From NCBI GenBank assembly GCA_002840765.1, contig PHCE01000014.1, positions 62,001 to 126,000 on the forward strand: 64,000 bases of DNA, written 5' to 3'. Of this stretch, positions 62,487 to 64,000 are shown one piece after another. The notes below the pieces were generated by a model. That model was not told the origin of the DNA, searched no databases, and saw only the letters and a program-made list of their open reading frames with translations. The stretch comes from Betaproteobacteria bacterium HGW-Betaproteobacteria-7. GTDB lineage: Bacteria; Pseudomonadota; Gammaproteobacteria; Burkholderiales; Rhodocyclaceae. Both the position numbers and the translations under genes were made by a program. Numbering within the stretch: position 1 is the first letter of the stretch; every line of letters starts with the position of its first letter.

Positions 62487-64000
62487 TCAGACCTGATAAG
62501 CGACCAGGCGGTTGATGTCCGGGATCTGGATATGGCGGGATCGTGCCTGGATCAGGCCAGCCTCGCTGAAGTCGCGGAATATGCGCGACAGGGTTTCCGG
62601 CGTGATGTTGAGCAGCGAGGCGATCAGCTGCTTGGTAGCCGGCAGTTCGACGATCAGCCGCCCGCTGGCCTGGATGCGGGCGTGCTGGAGCAGGTAACCG
62701 ATGACCCGCTCGGCGCCGGTGCGCAGCGTGTAGGATTCGACGCTGTACACTAGGTCGTGCTGGCGCGCAGCCAAGCTGACCATCAACCGGCGGGCAAATT
62801 TCTTGTCCTTGTCGAGCAGAGCCAGCAAAGCAGCGCAACTGACCTGCAGCACCTCTGCATCGTCGACCGCTTCGGCGAAATAGGGATAGGTGCTGTCCAT
62901 GACGACCTCCGCCTCGCCGATGCTCTGCCCGCAGCCTAAGATGCCGAGCACCTTCCTGACGCCCTGCGGCGAGGAAATGGCGAGCAGGATGTAGCCGTCG
63001 GCGACCAGAAAGACACCGGCCGAGGGGTCGCCCTTGGCGAAGAGGATCTTGCCCTTCTGCAGGCGCCGGGCTCGCGTGGCGGCAACCAATTGGGCCCGGT
63101 CCTTAGCGGCGACTTCCTTGAACAGCGTGTGTTCGGCCAGGAAGGCGGCAATCGCCGCCGGCCCCATCGGCTTGGCACTGGCAGCGGGCAATTTCCCGGC
63201 GACGCCGTCGCGTCGCTGGCCGGTTTGCTGGCTGATGCCCGAAAGAAAGCTACTGCGGATCTCGGCGAGGCGCCGGGCCTGCTGCTGGATGTCGACCTGG
63301 GCAAGTTCGGCGGCCCGGTTGGTCGAAACATCTTGAATGATCGACATGGCGACCGGTTCGCCATGAATAACGAACTGCGCCATGCTCATTTGCGTCGTTA
63401 GCTGCTGGCCGGCCTTGGTGACGAGGGTCATTTCGCACTCGAACTTGCCGGTAACCAGCAGTTCGCTGATCAGCAGGGGGAAACGGGCCACCTCGTCGGG
63501 CGCCACCAAGTCGAGGAGCGAACGGCTGAGCATTTCCGCCGGGTCGTAGCCCAGCAGACTGCAGGCCGCAGGATTCGCATCGACGACGCGGCCAGGGGTC
63601 AGGTTGGCATCCAGGCGGGTGATGATGACGGGCAGCGTCCCGTTATGGAACAGCGCGCGGAAGCGCTCTTCGCTGGCCGCCAGTTCTGCGGTCTGCTCGG
63701 CGACCAGCTCGGTCATCTGGTTGCTGCGGTTTCGCTGGGCCTGTTCCGTCGCCTGCAGGTGCTGGTTGCGTTCGGCCATGAAGGCGTAGAGCCGGGCCAG
63801 CGAGCTGTTGGCTGCCTCGTGCACAGGCAGTTCCGTGAGGCCGGCGACGGCCGGCTTTTCGCCCCCGGCCTCCGCCGGCTCCTTGCGCAGCAGGCGCGCC
63901 AGCCGTTGATCCTCGCCCAGCATGTGATAGATCAGCCAGTTACTGAGAAAATCCATCAACTGGTGACCGGTTAAGACGCCCGCCGACAGTTCATCGACCA
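62487..64000 (-). CDS. Hemerythrin(partial)-PAS-cyclic nucleotide-binding-HTH_Crp regulator, N-terminus beyond window end
   Basis: Frame open to 64000 (VDELSAGVLTGHQLMDFLSNWLIYHMLGED); PAS SEERFRALFHNGTLPVIITRLD; cNMP region KGKILFAKGDPSAGVFLVADGYILLAI; HTH LPATKQLIASLLNITPETLSRIFRDF. Confidence 0.82.
   Translation of the reverse strand, partial: VDELSAGVLTGHQLMDFLSNWLIYHMLGEDQRLARLLRKEPAEAGGEKPAVAGLTELPVHEAANSSLARLYAFMAERNQHLQATEQAQRNRSNQMTELVAEQTAELAASEERFRALFHNGTLPVIITRLDANLTPGRVVDANPAACSLLGYDPAEMLSRSLLDLVAPDEVARFPLLISELLVTGKFECEMTLVTKAGQQLTTQMSMAQFVIHGEPVAMSIIQDVSTNRAAELAQVDIQQQARRLAEIRSSFLSGISQQTGQRRDGVAGKLPAASAKPMGPAAIAAFLAEHTLFKEVAAKDRAQLVAATRARRLQKGKILFAKGDPSAGVFLVADGYILLAISSPQGVRKVLGILGCGQSIGEAEVVMDSTYPYFAEAVDDAEVLQVSCAALLALLDKDKKFARRLMVSLAARQHDLVYSVESYTLRTGAERVIGYLLQHARIQASGRLIVELPATKQLIASLLNITPETLSRIFRDFSEAGLIQARSRHIQIPDINRLVAYQV

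Overview
The window is high-GC betaproteobacterial chromosome; gene content and codon usage look Rhodocyclales-like, but that is an inference. Three parts stand out. (1) About 1-22 kb is a metal-efflux region. It has a minus-strand CzcCBA-type RND operon cut by the window start, and a truncated, frameshifted second czcA/cusA-like copy in inverted orientation. It also has a Cus/Cop block: two-component system, His-rich cytochrome c, DUF411 protein, CusF, CusC, a CusB-CusF fusion, CusA, a Met-rich periplasmic protein and a YHS/HMBD P-type ATPase. A 68-bp direct repeat (67/68 identical) corresponds exactly to the 3' end of an aldose-1-epimerase-like gene and brackets 5.86-22.14 kb, which suggests an island boundary. 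(2) About 22-42 kb is mostly housekeeping or accessory: rlmJ, PEP-CTERM protein, MazG-like, symporter, gamma carbonic anhydrase, fliW, tex carrying an in-frame 60-bp perfect palindrome, hybrid kinase, OmpA, ceramidase-like, HDOD, and a nosF-nosL-nosY-tlpA-like cluster without nosZ. (3) About 42-60 kb is a large fatty-acid beta-oxidation region with a PsrA-like TetR regulator and three matching operator-like palindromes, followed by folA/folB-like genes, two paralogous small Gln-rich proteins sharing a C-terminal signature, and a hemerythrin(partial)-PAS-cNMP-HTH_Crp regulator running off the right edge. I saw no rRNA, tRNA, CRISPR array or transposase. All family calls come from reading the translated sequence; no database search was run.
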